Origin: Mycolicibacterium septicum DSM 44393 | GTDB lineage: Bacteria > Actinomycetota > Actinomycetes > Mycobacteriales > Mycobacteriaceae | Assembly (NCBI RefSeq): GCF_000455325.1 | Contig: NZ_HG322952.1 | Span: forward strand, 1,402,886-1,466,885 | Reading direction: 5' to 3' | DNA length: 64,000 nt | Part shown: positions 17,948 through 26,796 of the stretch, in pieces | Numbering within the stretch: the stretch's first letter is position 1 | Layout: each line of letters begins with the position of its first letter | Notes under the pieces: generated by a model | Database searches by the model: none | What the model was told of the DNA's origin: nothing | Seen by the model: only the letters and a program-made list of their open reading frames with translations | Made by a program: the position numbers and the translations under genes

Positions 17948-19063
17948 CTAAGGCACGTCCCGCAACACCTCGGCGAACTGCTCCAGATCCTCGGCAGTCG
18001 TGTCGACATGCGGCGAAACCCGCAGCACCGGCTTGGCCATCTCGAACGGAGCCCGCGCGAGTTCACATGCGGTGGTGACGATTCCGCGCTCGGCGATCAG
18101 CCAGGCCCGCACCGCAACCGGATCGGCACCGTCGGTCGGTTCGAGCGTGGTGATCGCGGTTGGTTCATCGACGGCTTCCACCACCCGCCATCCGGGCACC
18201 GCGGCCAGAACCTCCCGGGCTGTGCGGCCCACCTCGGCGAGCCGGCCGCGCACGCTATCCGGTCCGGCGGCCAGATGTTCACCGAGCGCAACCGAGTATC
18301 CGACGCGGGTCGCGGCATTGTGCTCACCGTGCTCGAAGCTCGCCAGCACGCTCACCGGAACATCCCACGACGCCGGAGGCACGCGTCGTTGTAGCCGCCC
18401 AACAAGTTCCGGCCGCACGGCCAGGAAACCCACCCCACGCGGCCCGGCCAGCCATTTGCGCGATGACGAGTAGATCGCGTCAGCACCGACGCTGCAGTCC
18501 AGATGCCCGAATGCCTGCGCGGCGTCCACCGAGATCGGGACCCCTGCCTCGCGGCACACCGCGACCATCTCAGCCAGGGGCTGAGCCACGCCGCGGTGGC
18601 TGGCCAGCGCCGTGAAATGCACCAGTGCCGGCGGATCGGAGGCCAGCACGCGGGCCGCCTCGTCGAGATCAACCCGGCCATCCCCGTCAACAGGCAAGGC
18701 ACGCACCTGAAAACCGTTGGCGGCCATGACCGCGAGGTTCGGCCCGAACTCGCCGGGCAGGCAGGCCAGCGTGCGCTCCCCCGCCCAGCTGCCGAGCAGC
18801 AGGTCCAGGGAGTGGTTGGAGCCCGTCGTGTAGACCACGTCAGCGGCATCGAGCCCGGTCAGTGCCGCCACCGCGGCCCGGCCCGCAGCGAGCACAGGCA
18901 CTGCCGCCTCCGCAGCCACGTAGCCGCCGACCTCGGCCTCATGGCGGGCATGTGCGGCGACGGCATCGATCACCGCGAGGCTCTGCCGCGAGCAGGCGCC
19001 ACTGTCGAGGTGCAGTCCGGCGACCTTGGGGCGAGCGTCCGCCCACTGCTGCGCGAGGCTCAC
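17948..19063 (-). CDS. egtE: EgtE, PLP-dependent C-S lyase of ergothioneine synthesis
   Basis: A 371-residue fold-type I PLP enzyme (aminotransferase class V fold). It catalyses the last step of ergothioneine synthesis, cleaving the hercynylcysteine sulfoxide C-S bond. The PLP lysine lies in YSSSRKWLAGPRGVGFL, and the ring-stacking and Asp positions appear in FTALASHRGV and SVDAAQAFGHLD. It is the last gene of egtABCDE, and its ATG overlaps the egtD stop (ATGA). Operon position and motifs make this secure. Confidence 0.95.
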   Translation of the reverse strand: MSLAQQWADARPKVAGLHLDSGACSRQSLAVIDAVAAHARHEAEVGGYVAAEAAVPVLAAGRAAVAALTGLDAADVVYTTGSNHSLDLLLGSWAGERTLACLPGEFGPNLAVMAANGFQVRALPVDGDGRVDLDEAARVLASDPPALVHFTALASHRGVAQPLAEMVAVCREAGVPISVDAAQAFGHLDCSVGADAIYSSSRKWLAGPRGVGFLAVRPELVGRLQRRVPPASWDVPVSVLASFEHGEHNAATRVGYSVALGEHLAAGPDSVRGRLAEVGRTAREVLAAVPGWRVVEAVDEPTAITTLEPTDGADPVAVRAWLIAERGIVTTACELARAPFEMAKPVLRVSPHVDTTAEDLEQFAEVLRDVP

Positions 19064-20025
19064 TTCACCGCCAGCGACAGTCCGAAGTCACCGGCATCAT
19101 CGGTCCACCAATGGGTCTGCCGGAGGCCGGCTCTCGCCAGTTCATCGGCCACCCCGTCGGCGCGGAACTTGCAGGACACCTCGGTCAGCATCTCCTCACC
19201 GGCACCGAATGCGACATCGAGATCCAGACCGGCAATCCTGACCTGCTGCGGCGCGTCCGCCCGCAGCCACATCTCGATCCGCTCCTCGTCGGCATTCCAT
19301 TTCGCCACGTGCTCGAAGGCGTCGAGGTCGAAATCTGCGTCGAGCTCACGGTTCACCACCGACAACACATTGCGGTTGAACGCCGCGGTGACGCCGGCAC
19401 TGTCGTCGTAGGCGCGGACCAGCCGGTCGGTGTCCTTGACCAGGTCGGTGCCCAGCAACACGCTGTCCCCGGGCTGCAGGGTCTCGGCCAGGGACGTCAG
19501 GAAATCCGCGCGCGGACCGGGTGTCAGGTTGCCGATCGTCGAACCGAGGAACGCGACCAGGCGACGCCCCACCGACGGGATCTTGCCCAGGTGTTCTTCG
19601 AAATCACCACATACCGCGTCGATCTCGATGCCGGGATACTCCTGGCCGATGGCGTCACCGGCAGCACGCAGCACGCTGGCGTCGACGTCGAACGGGATGA
19701 ACCGGCGCAGCTGCCCGCCGTCGCGCATGGCGTCGAGCAACATCCTGGTCTTCTCGGAAGTGCCGCTGCCCAGCTCGACGAGGGTGTCGGCCCCGGCGGC
19801 CTCGGTGATCTCCGGCGAGCGGTCCCGCAGGATCTGCGCCTCGGTGCGCGTCGGGTAGTACTCGGGCAGCCGGGTGATCTGGTCGAACAGATCGCTACCA
19901 ACCGAATCGTAGAACCACTTGGGCGGCAGCATCTTCGGCGACTGGGCCAGCCCCTCGCGCACATCGCGACGAAGCGCGGTGGCAGCGGAATCGGCCGCCA
20001 GATAGTTGGACAGGGTGAGCGTCAT
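19060..20025 (-). CDS. egtD: EgtD, histidine N-alpha-methyltransferase
   Basis: A 321-residue SAM-dependent enzyme that trimethylates L-histidine to hercynine. EgtD hallmarks are present: LPPKWFYDSVGSDLFDQITRLPEYYPTR cut by the family near residue 35-65, the SAM site VELGSGTSEKTRMLLDAM, and FLGSTIGNLTP near 165. Length is that of M. smegmatis EgtD. It overlaps egtC upstream and egtE downstream by four bases each, so the pathway is translated as a coupled unit. Confidence 0.96.
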   Translation of the reverse strand: MTLTLSNYLAADSAATALRRDVREGLAQSPKMLPPKWFYDSVGSDLFDQITRLPEYYPTRTEAQILRDRSPEITEAAGADTLVELGSGTSEKTRMLLDAMRDGGQLRRFIPFDVDASVLRAAGDAIGQEYPGIEIDAVCGDFEEHLGKIPSVGRRLVAFLGSTIGNLTPGPRADFLTSLAETLQPGDSVLLGTDLVKDTDRLVRAYDDSAGVTAAFNRNVLSVVNRELDADFDLDAFEHVAKWNADEERIEMWLRADAPQQVRIAGLDLDVAFGAGEEMLTEVSCKFRADGVADELARAGLRQTHWWTDDAGDFGLSLAVK

Positions 20026-20714
20026 ACCGAACCTTTCAGTGGGGTGAGCTCGACATGCGAGTCAGAGACGTGCACCAGATGGCGGTCCGGGATGTCGGAC
20101 CAGCCGGGATCGTCGTCGTAGGGTTCACTCGCGAGCACGACGCCATCCGGCAGTCGCAGCATCGACAAGGTGTCGCCCCAGGTGGTGGCCACCATACGAG
20201 AACCGTTGGCAGCCAGGATGTTCAGCCGGGCATTCGGATCCAGCGCGCCGACTTCGGCAATCGTCTGCCCCAGTGCGTCCAGACCCCGCTGGAAGATCAG
20301 CGCGGCCAGCACCGCACTGTCCACGACGGATTCGGCCTCCCCGGTCAACGGCAGCACCGCCCGGTCGACCACCCCGTTGTGCGAGAGCAGCCAGTGTCCG
20401 TCGGTGAACGGCGCCGAGGCCGAGGGTTCGATCGGCATGCCGATGGTCGCCGAGCGCACCGCGGCCACCACGCACCCACTGCTCAACGCCGGTGCGACCG
20501 AGGCGAAGGAGGCGTCGCCCCACAGCGGCTTGTCGCTGCGCCACCGCCGGGGCACGCCCTCATCGAAAAACCCTGCACCCCAACCATCGGCATTCATCAG
20601 TCCGTGTTTCTGGCGACGCGGCGCATACGACTGCACCAGCAGGCCCTGCGGCGGGTCCAGCACCAGTGAGGCCACCGATCGCGGTGCGCCCAGCCATCCG
20701 ATATGCCGGCACAT
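20022..20714 (-). CDS. egtC: EgtC, class II (Ntn) gamma-glutamyl hydrolase of ergothioneine synthesis
   Basis: A 230-residue N-terminal-nucleophile amidohydrolase. It removes the gamma-glutamyl group from gamma-glutamyl-hercynylcysteine sulfoxide. The mature nucleophile is Cys2 (MCRHIGWLG), followed by the class II amidotransferase motifs NADGWGAGFF and WLLSHNGVV. The ATG at 20714 overlaps the egtB stop (ATGA); any longer frame lacks sense and would hide Cys2. It lies between egtB and egtD as in other mycobacteria. Confidence 0.95.
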   Translation of the reverse strand: MCRHIGWLGAPRSVASLVLDPPQGLLVQSYAPRRQKHGLMNADGWGAGFFDEGVPRRWRSDKPLWGDASFASVAPALSSGCVVAAVRSATIGMPIEPSASAPFTDGHWLLSHNGVVDRAVLPLTGEAESVVDSAVLAALIFQRGLDALGQTIAEVGALDPNARLNILAANGSRMVATTWGDTLSMLRLPDGVVLASEPYDDDPGWSDIPDRHLVHVSDSHVELTPLKGSV

Positions 20715-21988
20715 CAGACGTCCCAGGCCAGCCGCACGCCGGAGAAGATCTGGCGCCGGATCGGATGGTCCCAGTTGCGGAAGCTCGGCCGCAGGATGTC
20801 GGCGGACACCGCCCACGAACCGCCGCGCAGGATGCGGTAGTCCCCGTCGAAGAAAGGTTCTGTGTAGCGGTCGTACACCATCGGCGTGAAGCCGGGCCAC
20901 GGCCGCAGCGCGGACGTGGTCCATTCCCAGACGTCACCCAGCATCTGCTCGACGCCGTAGGCCGATGCACCGGCCGGATACGCACCCACCGGGGCGGGCC
21001 GGCGCGCGTCGCCGCCGAGGTTGGCCAGCGCATCGGTGGGTTCGGAAGTGCCCCATGGGAATCGGCGTCGGCTCCCCGCCACCGGGTCCCAGGCGCAGGC
21101 CTTCTCCCATTCGATTTCGGTGGGCAGCCGGGCTCCCGCCCAGGCGGCGTACGCCTCGGCCTCGAAGAACGTCACGTGCTGGACCGGTTCGTCGGCCGGG
21201 ATCGTCTCGATGTGGCCGAACCGGGTGCGGGTGCCATCGTGCCCCCAGAACTCGGGTGCCGTCAGCCCCGCCTCCTGACGATGCGCCCAACCGGGCTCGG
21301 ACCACCATCGCCGCTGTTGATAGCCGCCGTCGTCGATGAACTCGCGCCACTCGGCATTGGTGACCGGCACCCGCCCGATGGAGAAGGCAGGCAGCTCGAC
21401 GGTATGCGGCGGACGCTCGTTGTCCAGCGAGTGCGGTTCGGTGAATTCGTCCACCCCGAGCACGAACGGGCCACCCGGGATCAGCACGGAAGTGCCTGCC
21501 GCTCCGGCCCGACCGGCCGGCAGCGCGCTGCCGGTGTCGAACAACGGCGGTCCGGCCCGCAGGTTCAGCGCCTGCAGCATGGTCTCGTCGTGCTGGTTCT
21601 CGTGGCTGATCACCAACCCGAAGTTGAACCCCGAGTCGTCGGCGTCAAGGGATTCGAGGGCATCGAGCGCGCGGGACCGCACCGTCGCGCAGTATGTGCG
21701 CGCATCGGTGGGCGGCAGCAGGGGCAGGTCGACGCGACTGGCCCGTGTGTGCACGAAGGCGTCGTAGAGCCGGTCCACCTCGGGGGTCAGCATGCCCGGA
21801 CGGTCCGGGTTGCCGCCGCGTAGCAGCCACAGCTCCTCTTGCTGGCCGATGTGGGCGAGATCCCAGACCAGCGGGCTCATCAACGGGCTGTACTGGCGAT
21901 GCAGTTCGGCATCGTCGAAGTCGACCAGGCCCAAGGTGCGTTCCCGCGCCCTGGTGAGCTGCTGTGCCAGCGTCTCGCGTGTGGTCAA
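20714..21988 (-). CDS. egtB: EgtB, iron-dependent sulfoxide synthase
   Basis: A 424-residue non-haem iron enzyme. It joins hercynine and gamma-glutamyl-cysteine with oxygen to form the sulfoxide intermediate. The N-terminal DinB-like domain carries the three iron ligands His46 (WDLAHIGQ), His129 and His133 (SHENQH). They have the same spacing as the known M. thermoresistibile EgtB triad. The C-terminal FGE-sulfatase-like domain includes FVLGVDEF, RLPTEIEWEKAC and RILRGGSW. The start is a TTG that overlaps the egtA stop (TTGA); no ATG fits the N-terminus. Confidence 0.96.
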   Translation of the reverse strand: MTTRETLAQQLTRARERTLGLVDFDDAELHRQYSPLMSPLVWDLAHIGQQEELWLLRGGNPDRPGMLTPEVDRLYDAFVHTRASRVDLPLLPPTDARTYCATVRSRALDALESLDADDSGFNFGLVISHENQHDETMLQALNLRAGPPLFDTGSALPAGRAGAAGTSVLIPGGPFVLGVDEFTEPHSLDNERPPHTVELPAFSIGRVPVTNAEWREFIDDGGYQQRRWWSEPGWAHRQEAGLTAPEFWGHDGTRTRFGHIETIPADEPVQHVTFFEAEAYAAWAGARLPTEIEWEKACAWDPVAGSRRRFPWGTSEPTDALANLGGDARRPAPVGAYPAGASAYGVEQMLGDVWEWTTSALRPWPGFTPMVYDRYTEPFFDGDYRILRGGSWAVSADILRPSFRNWDHPIRRQIFSGVRLAWDV

Positions 21989-23256
21989 AGCTCGCCCTTC
22001 ACCAGTTGGCTCATCGCAGAAGCGATTCCGTGAGTCACCACCTGGTCGGCGAAATCGTCGGCCGGGCAGCGCCCCTCCTGGACCGAACGCGTCAACTGCG
22101 CCATCGATTCCGTCAACTCCGCCGGGGCCCGCTCCGCCGCGGCCGAGACGCACGCGACGGCCGCTTCCTGCAGGCGGCGATCGGCCAGCCCGATCCGGGC
22201 GGCCCGGTCCCAAGCGGTGGCCACCGGCGCGGTCGCCTCGGTGGCGATCGCGGCGGCCCCCGGATCATCCAGGAGAGTCGTCGTCATGAACACCACGGCG
22301 GGCCACAGGGCGTCCGGAACGCTGTCGAGATAACGGATCTCCAGCCAGCGCCGCGGCCGGACCGGGGGGAACAGTGTGGTCAGGTGGTACTCGAGATCGG
22401 CTTCGGTGGGGCGGCGGCCGCCGAGTACCGCGCGTCCGTCGGCCCAGTCGGCGAACGGGACCCAGTTGGTCACTGGAACGGCATCCGGGGTGTTGACGAG
22501 CATCACCGGCGCCCGCAACGCATAGCGCGCCCAGTCACTGGCCGGATCATCGCCGTCGGCGCCCGGGATCGGGCCACAGCGCGCGGAATCCAGCTGCCCC
22601 CACACCCGCTGCCGTGACGACTGCCAGCCGGTGAACTGCCCGCCGAGCATCGGCGAATTCGCGGTGATGGCGATCATCGTCGGGCCGAGCGCGTGCGCCA
22701 GCCGTACCCGCTCCGCCCAGCCGTCCCGCGGACCGGCGTCGAGATTGACCTGAACGGAGGCGGTCGACGTCATCATGGCTGCGCCGGGTTCGGCCGATCC
22801 GCTGGCCGCGAAGAACTGCTCCATGGCCTGATAGCGCGGGCCCGGGTTGACCCGCTGAGTGGGCCGGACCGGATCGGCACCCAGCAGCACCAGGCCCAGA
22901 CCGCGGCGTTCGAACTCCGCGCGCAGCACGGCCCGGTCGGCCAGCAGTGCGGCGATCGCGGCCGACGGTCCGTCGGCCGGCGGACCGGACAGTTCGACCG
23001 CGCCCCCGGGTTCGACGGTGATACGGCTGCCACCGGGCAGCGCGGGCACCGCCGCGATGACCTCGGAGAGCTCCTCCCACCCCGGACGCCGCAGTGGATC
23101 GTCGAGGTCGAAACAGTGCGCCTCGATCTCCAGACCGACCTGCCCGACCGGCCCGTCATCGAGGCAGTGCGCCCCGATGAACGCCGCGGCATGTTCGGCG
23201 CTGGTGAACTCGACGGGAGTCAGACGGGCCGCATCAGCCCTGACGGGTACTGCCAT
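21985..23256 (-). CDS. egtA: EgtA, glutamate-cysteine ligase of ergothioneine synthesis
   Basis: A 423-residue GCS2-family ligase that makes gamma-glutamyl-cysteine, the first gene of the egtABCDE operon. Motifs include GQVGLEIEAHCFDL (ATP/metal site), GGSRITVEPGGAVELSGPP and MMTSTASVQVNLD. The ATG at 23256 follows a GGGAGGGG ribosome site by about eight bases; a GTG three codons upstream sits too close to it. All five genes overlap or abut. In M. tuberculosis the same gene is Rv3704c (gshA). Confidence 0.94.
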   Translation of the reverse strand: MAVPVRADAARLTPVEFTSAEHAAAFIGAHCLDDGPVGQVGLEIEAHCFDLDDPLRRPGWEELSEVIAAVPALPGGSRITVEPGGAVELSGPPADGPSAAIAALLADRAVLRAEFERRGLGLVLLGADPVRPTQRVNPGPRYQAMEQFFAASGSAEPGAAMMTSTASVQVNLDAGPRDGWAERVRLAHALGPTMIAITANSPMLGGQFTGWQSSRQRVWGQLDSARCGPIPGADGDDPASDWARYALRAPVMLVNTPDAVPVTNWVPFADWADGRAVLGGRRPTEADLEYHLTTLFPPVRPRRWLEIRYLDSVPDALWPAVVFMTTTLLDDPGAAAIATEATAPVATAWDRAARIGLADRRLQEAAVACVSAAAERAPAELTESMAQLTRSVQEGRCPADDFADQVVTHGIASAMSQLVKGEL

Positions 23257-23333
23257 GGCAACCACCCCTCCCGGTCCTCACCGGATTCAAACGGCTCGGT
23301 TCTGTTCCATCATCCAGATCGGACCGACACGTT

Positions 23334-23987
23334 CTACTGCCCGAGCGTGTTCTGCATGGCGCCGGCCAGCACGTTGACCGCGGGGCCGGCGTTGCCGGAC
23401 TGGCACACCTTGGCTTGTAGCAGGACGTTTTCCCGTTTGCGGGTGGTGTTGAAACAGCGCCGGTCCGTGCCGGCCTCCTGTTTCACCCAATCCGCGTCGG
23501 TGGCGCTCGCCGGGCCGCCGGTGAACGTCCACACCTGGGTCACGAAGTTGTCCAGGTGCATCGCGGTGGTCTGGCCCGAGCAGCCGTTGGTGCGGTCCAC
23601 CACACGGTGAAAGGCACGGTCGGCGGCCTCCGGCGTCGCGAACACCCCGATCGCCTGCTTGACGTAATGGTTGTCGTCGCCGGCCGACGTCTGGGTGGTG
23701 GCGCCGTTGAACGAGGCGAGGTCCGGGTCGTTGAACACCTCGGGCAGGCCGATGTCGGCCCAGTTGTTGCACACCGGGTTCTCGACCGAGAAAGCCTGGA
23801 ACGGGACGGTGAACTGGGACTCCCACGTCATCGGAGCGCCGATGATGTTGCCCACCGAGCCTTTGGGCATGACGGCATAGGACACGACACCAGGATCCGA
23901 GGGACGCGCACCAGCAGGTGCAGCCAATGCCAGCGCGAGACCGGCCAGCCCGAAACCGACAGTCAGGGCACGCATGGCCTCGATCAT
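23334..23987 (-). CDS. Exported protein with PknH-like sensor domain, Rv3705c homologue
   Basis: A 217-residue protein with a signal peptide (MRALTVGFGLAGLALALAAPAGA). It has a single extracellular domain resembling the PknH C-terminal sensor domain family. Four cysteines that could pair are visible (NPVCNN, TNGCSG, DRRCFN, AKVCQS). The family includes mycobacterial proteins of unknown ligand, and gene order matches Rv3705c. A second in-frame ATG four codons later (23975) is possible. It sits 77 bases upstream of egtA on the same strand, so cotranscription with egt cannot be excluded. Confidence 0.8.
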   Translation of the reverse strand: MIEAMRALTVGFGLAGLALALAAPAGARPSDPGVVSYAVMPKGSVGNIIGAPMTWESQFTVPFQAFSVENPVCNNWADIGLPEVFNDPDLASFNGATTQTSAGDDNHYVKQAIGVFATPEAADRAFHRVVDRTNGCSGQTTAMHLDNFVTQVWTFTGGPASATDADWVKQEAGTDRRCFNTTRKRENVLLQAKVCQSGNAGPAVNVLAGAMQNTLGQ

Positions 23988-23992
23988 GCCAG

Positions 23993-24520
23993 TTAGTGAA
24001 CCGTCCGCGTGCAATAGGTTCGCGCCGGCGACGGGTAAGGCCAGGCGTAGTGCCCTGTTTCGGCGGGGCAGGCCGACCCGTCCCGTACGTCCAGCCGTTG
24101 GGTCACCTGAACCATCACGCCCGGACCGCGTTCGGTGCGTGCGGTGCAGTCGGTCAGCTCCACCATGCCCGCGGGCATGCCGAGTTCGTAGCAGTGATCG
24201 GCGACCAGATTGGGAACCAGGCACAGGCGCGCGGTCGACGGATCGGCCAGCTTGGCGGGCAGGTGCTGGTATTCGGCGCTCGGGCAGTTCCCGGCACCGT
24301 CGGCGATGGCCCCGACCGTGTAGCTGGGATCGACGTTGCAGGACACCTTGCCGGCGCGGGTCACTTCGGGAGCAACGGGCGTGGTGGCCGGGACGCTCAC
24401 GCAATCGCCGACGGCGAAGACCATCGCCGCGCCGCGCTCGGGTTCGGTCCCCGCGCCGCAGCCGGCGGCCAGCAGCGGCACCGCGATCAGTGCCGCAACC
24501 AGGAGCCGATTGCGCGTCAT
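23993..24520 (-). CDS. LppU-like lipoprotein
   Basis: A 175-residue predicted lipoprotein. The signal peptide MTRNRLLVAALIAVPLLAAG ends in a lipobox with Cys21. The mature part has repeated C-containing blocks (VGDCVSV, KVSCNVD, GNCPS) like mycobacterial LppU and related actinobacterial lipoproteins of unknown role. The ATG at 24520 gives the only proper signal peptide. It lies five bases upstream of the PknH-sensor-like gene, and a strong terminator separates it from the upstream Fur gene. Function is not known. Confidence 0.78.
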   Translation of the reverse strand: MTRNRLLVAALIAVPLLAAGCGAGTEPERGAAMVFAVGDCVSVPATTPVAPEVTRAGKVSCNVDPSYTVGAIADGAGNCPSAEYQHLPAKLADPSTARLCLVPNLVADHCYELGMPAGMVELTDCTARTERGPGVMVQVTQRLDVRDGSACPAETGHYAWPYPSPARTYCTRTVH

Positions 24521-24579
24521 GGTTAGCGAGAATCTCACGATTCCCCGGACCCCACCCAGTGCTTGGGTGAAAAGACAGG

Positions 24580-24612
24580 CGCCCCGGCCACCAAGGGGAA
24601 GTGGCCGGGGCG
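24580..24612 (-). terminator. Intrinsic terminator downstream of the Fur-family gene
   Basis: A perfect 12-bp inverted repeat (CGCCCCGGCCAC and its complement, 9-base loop) lies 22 bases after the fur stop. On the minus strand it is followed by a weak T tract (CTTTTC). It separates fur from the lipoprotein gene. Confidence 0.8.
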
Positions 24613-24633
24613 TCCGTTGGGCTGCAGAGTGGT

Positions 24634-25071
24634 CTAGTTGGGTGCGGGTGTCTGGCAATCCGCGCAGACTCCCCAGAACACGACTTCGGCTTCGTCAACC
24701 GCGAATCCGGCCAGTTCAGAGGGCTCCAGGCACGGGGTCTGCCCGACCGCGCAATCGACGTCGGCGACCGCGCCACACACCCGGCAGACCAGGTGATGGT
24801 GGTTGTCGCCGGCGCGGGTCTCGTAGCGCGCCGAGGAGCCGGCGGGTTCAATACGACGGACCAGACCCGCATTGACGCAGGCCCGCAGCACGTCGTAGAC
24901 CGCCTGGGTCGACACCGAGCCGAGGTTTTCGCGGGCCAGACCGGCCACATCGTCTGCAGTCGAATGCGGATGGTCGGCCAGCGCCTGGAGAACCGCGACC
25001 CGCGGTGCGGTCACACGCAGCCCGGCAGCCCGCAACAGGGCCTTGGGGTCGTGTTCATGCACCGTGGTCAC
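24634..25071 (-). CDS. Fur-family metalloregulator (FurA-like)
   Basis: A 145-residue Fur-family repressor. The N-terminal winged helix (about 10-80) contains LRVTAPRVAVLQAL and VYDVLRACVNAGLV. The metal region has HHHLVCRVCG (Cys96, Cys99) and CADC (Cys136, Cys139), the structural zinc pairs. FurA proteins regulate the katG peroxidase gene and themselves in mycobacteria, but no katG follows: a terminator and a lipoprotein gene do. A palindrome (TTGGA-N5-TCCAA) lies 20 bases upstream of the GTG start, so autoregulation is likely. The metal or peroxide specificity cannot be read from sequence. Confidence 0.88.
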   Translation of the reverse strand: MTTVHEHDPKALLRAAGLRVTAPRVAVLQALADHPHSTADDVAGLARENLGSVSTQAVYDVLRACVNAGLVRRIEPAGSSARYETRAGDNHHHLVCRVCGAVADVDCAVGQTPCLEPSELAGFAVDEAEVVFWGVCADCQTPAPN

Positions 25072-25091
25072 GGCTCCAGTATGCGCGCTCT

Positions 25092-25106
25092 TTGGAGTCA
25101 GTCCAA
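25092..25106 (-). promoter_or_regulatory. Candidate Fur-family operator (TTGGA-N5-TCCAA)
   Basis: A perfect 5-bp inverted repeat with a further matched T/A pair, extended on both sides by near-symmetric CTCTT and AAGAG. It sits 20 bases upstream of the fur GTG, where it would overlap the promoter. The site is seen; the binding is inferred. Confidence 0.5.
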
Positions 25107-25121
25107 AAGAGCGGACTGTGA

Positions 25122-25592
25122 TTATGGTCGCGCAGGCTGTGCGGGTGTCGGCGGCGTCTCAGGACGCTCCGGGCCGCTGCCCGGACCGCCGGGGCCACCG
25201 GGTCCCCAACCGGGACCACCCGGGCCGAACGAGCCGGGCCCACCGGGACCCCACGGCGGCATCATGCCGTGCGGCGGTCCCATCCGCCCCGGTCCGCCGT
25301 CCGGTCCACCGCGATGGAACATCATCATGCCGCCGCGGTCGTGGCCGCCGCGGTGGTGATGGCCGTCGCCGCCACCGGAATGCGCGCCGAGGAAGAACCC
25401 GGTGCCGAAGACCACGGCGACGATGAAGACGGTGCCGGCCGCGATACCCACCCAGGCGAGCGCCTGAAGCAGACGACTCGGCTTGTTCTCGACAGTCGGG
25501 GCGGGAGTGGCGACCACGGTCGCCGGCGCTGCCGCGACAGGCTCGGTCGTGGCCACTGGTTCGGTCGCAGGATCGGGGGGTGTTTCAGTCAT
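25122..25592 (-). CDS. Pro/Gly/Met/His-rich single-pass membrane protein, Rv3706c-like
   Basis: A 156-residue protein. It has an Ala/Thr/Pro-rich cytoplasmic N-terminus, one membrane helix at about 44-68 (LAWVGIAAGTVFIVAVVFGTG), then a low-complexity tail of His-rich (GDGHHHRGGHDRGG), Met-rich and Gly-Pro repeats. It resembles M. tuberculosis proline-rich Rv3706c in place and composition. The His/Met-rich tail beside a Fur regulator would suit metal binding, but this is speculation. It lies 50 bases upstream of fur on the same strand. No enzymatic motif is seen. Confidence 0.75.
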   Translation of the reverse strand: MTETPPDPATEPVATTEPVAAAPATVVATPAPTVENKPSRLLQALAWVGIAAGTVFIVAVVFGTGFFLGAHSGGGDGHHHRGGHDRGGMMMFHRGGPDGGPGRMGPPHGMMPPWGPGGPGSFGPGGPGWGPGGPGGPGSGPERPETPPTPAQPARP

Positions 25593-25664
25593 GACACGAG
25601 CATGCGAGGGCTGGTGAGGTGCTGATCAAGAATTGGCTGTGAATCAGCTTTGAAAGACCCGGGA

Positions 25665-26789
25665 CTATTGCTCCCACGGCTTGATCGGGTTCACGGCGTA
25701 CTGGATCACGCGGTACGGCGAGCCGCCGCGGGCCATGGTGTTCCACTGGCTGATGAAAACCCGGACCTGATCCAGCGTCGATCCCGGCGAGATGTAGCCG
25801 CCGTAGGGCTGGGCCAACTGGTTGACCTCCGGCGGAGGCAACGAGTCGACCGGGTCGGGCCAGGCACTGGCGAACACCACCGTGGTCACGGGCGCCGTAC
25901 CCAGCCCGGTGGGGTCGTAGGCGACCCGCATCTCCATGTTTCCGTTGGTGGCGTTGAAGTACGACAGCACGGGCTTGCCGTCGATCTGCCGGATGCTCAT
26001 CTCCCCCGTACGGTCGGCGAACAACGGCGTCGGCGGCTTGCCCCAGCCACCCGCCGACGACCAGCCCTGCCAGCCGGCCCGGTCGGTGAAGGTCTTCGGG
26101 TTCGCCCGGTACAGGAACGGCGGGCTGCTGCGGTCGAAATTGTTGGCCAGGATGTAGACCCACCCACTCGGAGAATCCTGTGCCGGGACCGGGTCGTAGT
26201 AGCCCGTGATCTGCGACTGCGCTCCACCCAGAAACTTGGCGTCACGTACCGAACCGGGCACCGTCGGCCAATTAGGCTGGGCCGCATCGGCTTTCACCAA
26301 CCGGGAGCTGTACGGCTTGAGGTTGTAGGTGGTGGTCACCATCATGTAGTTCTCACGGTTGATCGCCACCACGCCGGCCGGCAACTGGGATCCGCCCGGC
26401 GGCGTCGGGTCGGCCAGCAACGGCTTGTCGACCCCGGTGACACCCCGGTAGCGCACCCCGCCCGCGTCCTCGATCGAGTCGGCATCGACGTGCAGGGCCA
26501 CCGGCGAGTGCCAGCCGCCGAAGCCGACGGCCTGGCCGGCGAAGCTGTCACCGCAGACCTGGAGCACCCGGCTGGGAAACTCCATGAACTCACAGAGGTC
26601 CGTCGCGCCGATGCCGTAATCAGCCGTGGGCGTACCGGTTCCTGCGCTCGGCCCGATTCGCAACACCTGGCCGGGGGCCAGCGGAGGCACCACCGGATCG
26701 CCGAAGCCCGGAGTGGCCCGGGCGAAAGGGGCCTGCCACACCGCCGCAGCAAGCATCGCGACAACGGCGAACCTGCGGGCCGGGTTCAC
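25665..26789 (-). CDS. Secreted DUF4185 protein, Rv3707c homologue
   Basis: A 374-residue exported protein. It has a signal peptide (RRFAVVAMLAAAVWQAPFARA) and a beta-propeller-like domain of the DUF4185 family, seen as repeated blade-like motifs such as FGGWHSPVALHVD, GWVYILANNFDRS and YGGYISPGSTLDQVRVFISQ. Gene order matches Rv3707c, of unknown function; the family is found in actinobacterial cell-surface proteins. The GTG start lies seven bases after the asd stop, so it is probably cotranscribed with ask-asd. Confidence 0.82.
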   Translation of the reverse strand: MNPARRFAVVAMLAAAVWQAPFARATPGFGDPVVPPLAPGQVLRIGPSAGTGTPTADYGIGATDLCEFMEFPSRVLQVCGDSFAGQAVGFGGWHSPVALHVDADSIEDAGGVRYRGVTGVDKPLLADPTPPGGSQLPAGVVAINRENYMMVTTTYNLKPYSSRLVKADAAQPNWPTVPGSVRDAKFLGGAQSQITGYYDPVPAQDSPSGWVYILANNFDRSSPPFLYRANPKTFTDRAGWQGWSSAGGWGKPPTPLFADRTGEMSIRQIDGKPVLSYFNATNGNMEMRVAYDPTGLGTAPVTTVVFASAWPDPVDSLPPPEVNQLAQPYGGYISPGSTLDQVRVFISQWNTMARGGSPYRVIQYAVNPIKPWEQ

Positions 26790-26796
26790 CCGCGGA

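Noticed and set aside
23988..24950. Upstream extension of the PknH-sensor-like protein
   Set aside because: It overlaps the lipoprotein and fur genes in another frame and lacks a signal peptide, which starts only at 23987.
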